Assembly (NCBI RefSeq): GCF_964340395.1 | Contig: NC_135556.1 | Span: 7,807,001-7,871,000 of the forward strand | From: Glandiceps talaboti | Taxonomy: Eukaryota; Hemichordata; Enteropneusta; Spengelidae | Reading direction: 5' to 3' | Length of the DNA: 64,000 nucleotides | In this document: one piece after another, positions 63,698 to 64,000 of the stretch | How positions within the stretch are numbered: position 1 is the first letter of the stretch | Layout: each line of letters opens with the position of its first letter | Position numbers and translations under genes: made by a program | Notes under the pieces: model-generated | What the model saw: only the letters and a program-made list of their open reading frames with translations | The model's database searches: none | Told to the model about the DNA's origin: nothing

Positions 63698-64000
63698 AAA
63701 TGTATGATGTCACACTTATGAATGTTCATTTAGGGGGAGGGGGAGGTTTTTTTTATCCTAAATGAACGATGTTCCCTTATTGAGCTTGTGCGACATTGTG
63801 TGATTGTCCCTTAGTATATTGAAAACATTGGTAAAGACCATCTACAAACACACTGGCAAAATGAATTCATAATATTTATATTCAGTGTCTTCTTTCATGC
63901 ATCTATGGTGTGATAGGTAATCACACTTTTCCATAACATGGCAAGGTACATCAAACAAAAAATGATTACAAAAAAATTAATATATAGATACTAGTATATT

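Larger units (their letters stand above)
62310..64000. other. Right-hand flank
   Basis: No coding block and no clear AATAAA close to the stop. It contains G-tract repeats of families E and F and a family B foldback element. Confidence 0.55.

Overview
This is a window of animal nuclear DNA, AT-rich and intron-rich. It has GT-AG introns, metazoan genes, abundant microsatellites and several families of short non-autonomous mobile elements. It is probably from a marine invertebrate bilaterian, but the sequence alone does not settle the phylum. There is no sign of bacterial, organellar or viral DNA. Four genes are supported, all rebuilt exon by exon from splice sites, reading phase and protein similarity recalled from memory; no database search was possible.

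Layout: (1) 1-12998, minus strand: the 5' part of integrin-linked kinase (ILK). Five coding exons give residues 1-176, the complete ankyrin-repeat domain; the pseudokinase half lies beyond the left edge. (2) 14365-18996, plus strand: RRP8, a complete five-exon nucleolar rRNA methyltransferase gene of 486 codons. Its start faces the ILK start across about 1.4 kb, the same head-to-head arrangement I recall for human ILK and RRP8 on 11p15.4. (3) 20745-46588, plus strand: a very large SH3D19 (Eve-1/EBP)-type scaffold gene. It has 20 coding exons and 1,484 codons, with a long proline-rich and DPF-motif region followed by six SH3 domains. (4) 55248-62309, plus strand: an RRM-domain gene with nine coding exons and about 407 codons. 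It has a three-fold SPR repeat and a predicted coiled coil, and I cannot assign it to a named family. A probable untranslated first exon ends at 52842.

The remaining DNA is introns and spacers rich in repeats. Tandem arrays include a roughly 35-copy 32/41-bp minisatellite at 25.5-26.7 kb, an array of about 84-bp units at 30.5-31.8 kb, a 42-bp array that stays open in frame in ILK intron 2, and long TGTA/TG tracts. Dispersed families include a TTAA-flanked 164-bp MITE, two foldback families ending in TACAGC, a family of about 350 bp, two families carrying long G tracts, and a family carrying a CTCF-like core.

The genes do not form one pathway. ILK (integrin adhesion) and SH3D19 (endocytic/membrane scaffold) act at the cell cortex, and RRP8 acts in the nucleolus. 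The most notable items are the conserved ILK-RRP8 divergent pair, the six-SH3 architecture with a shared intron position in three domains, the cluster of seven DPF motifs, and the unassigned RRM/SPR-repeat protein.
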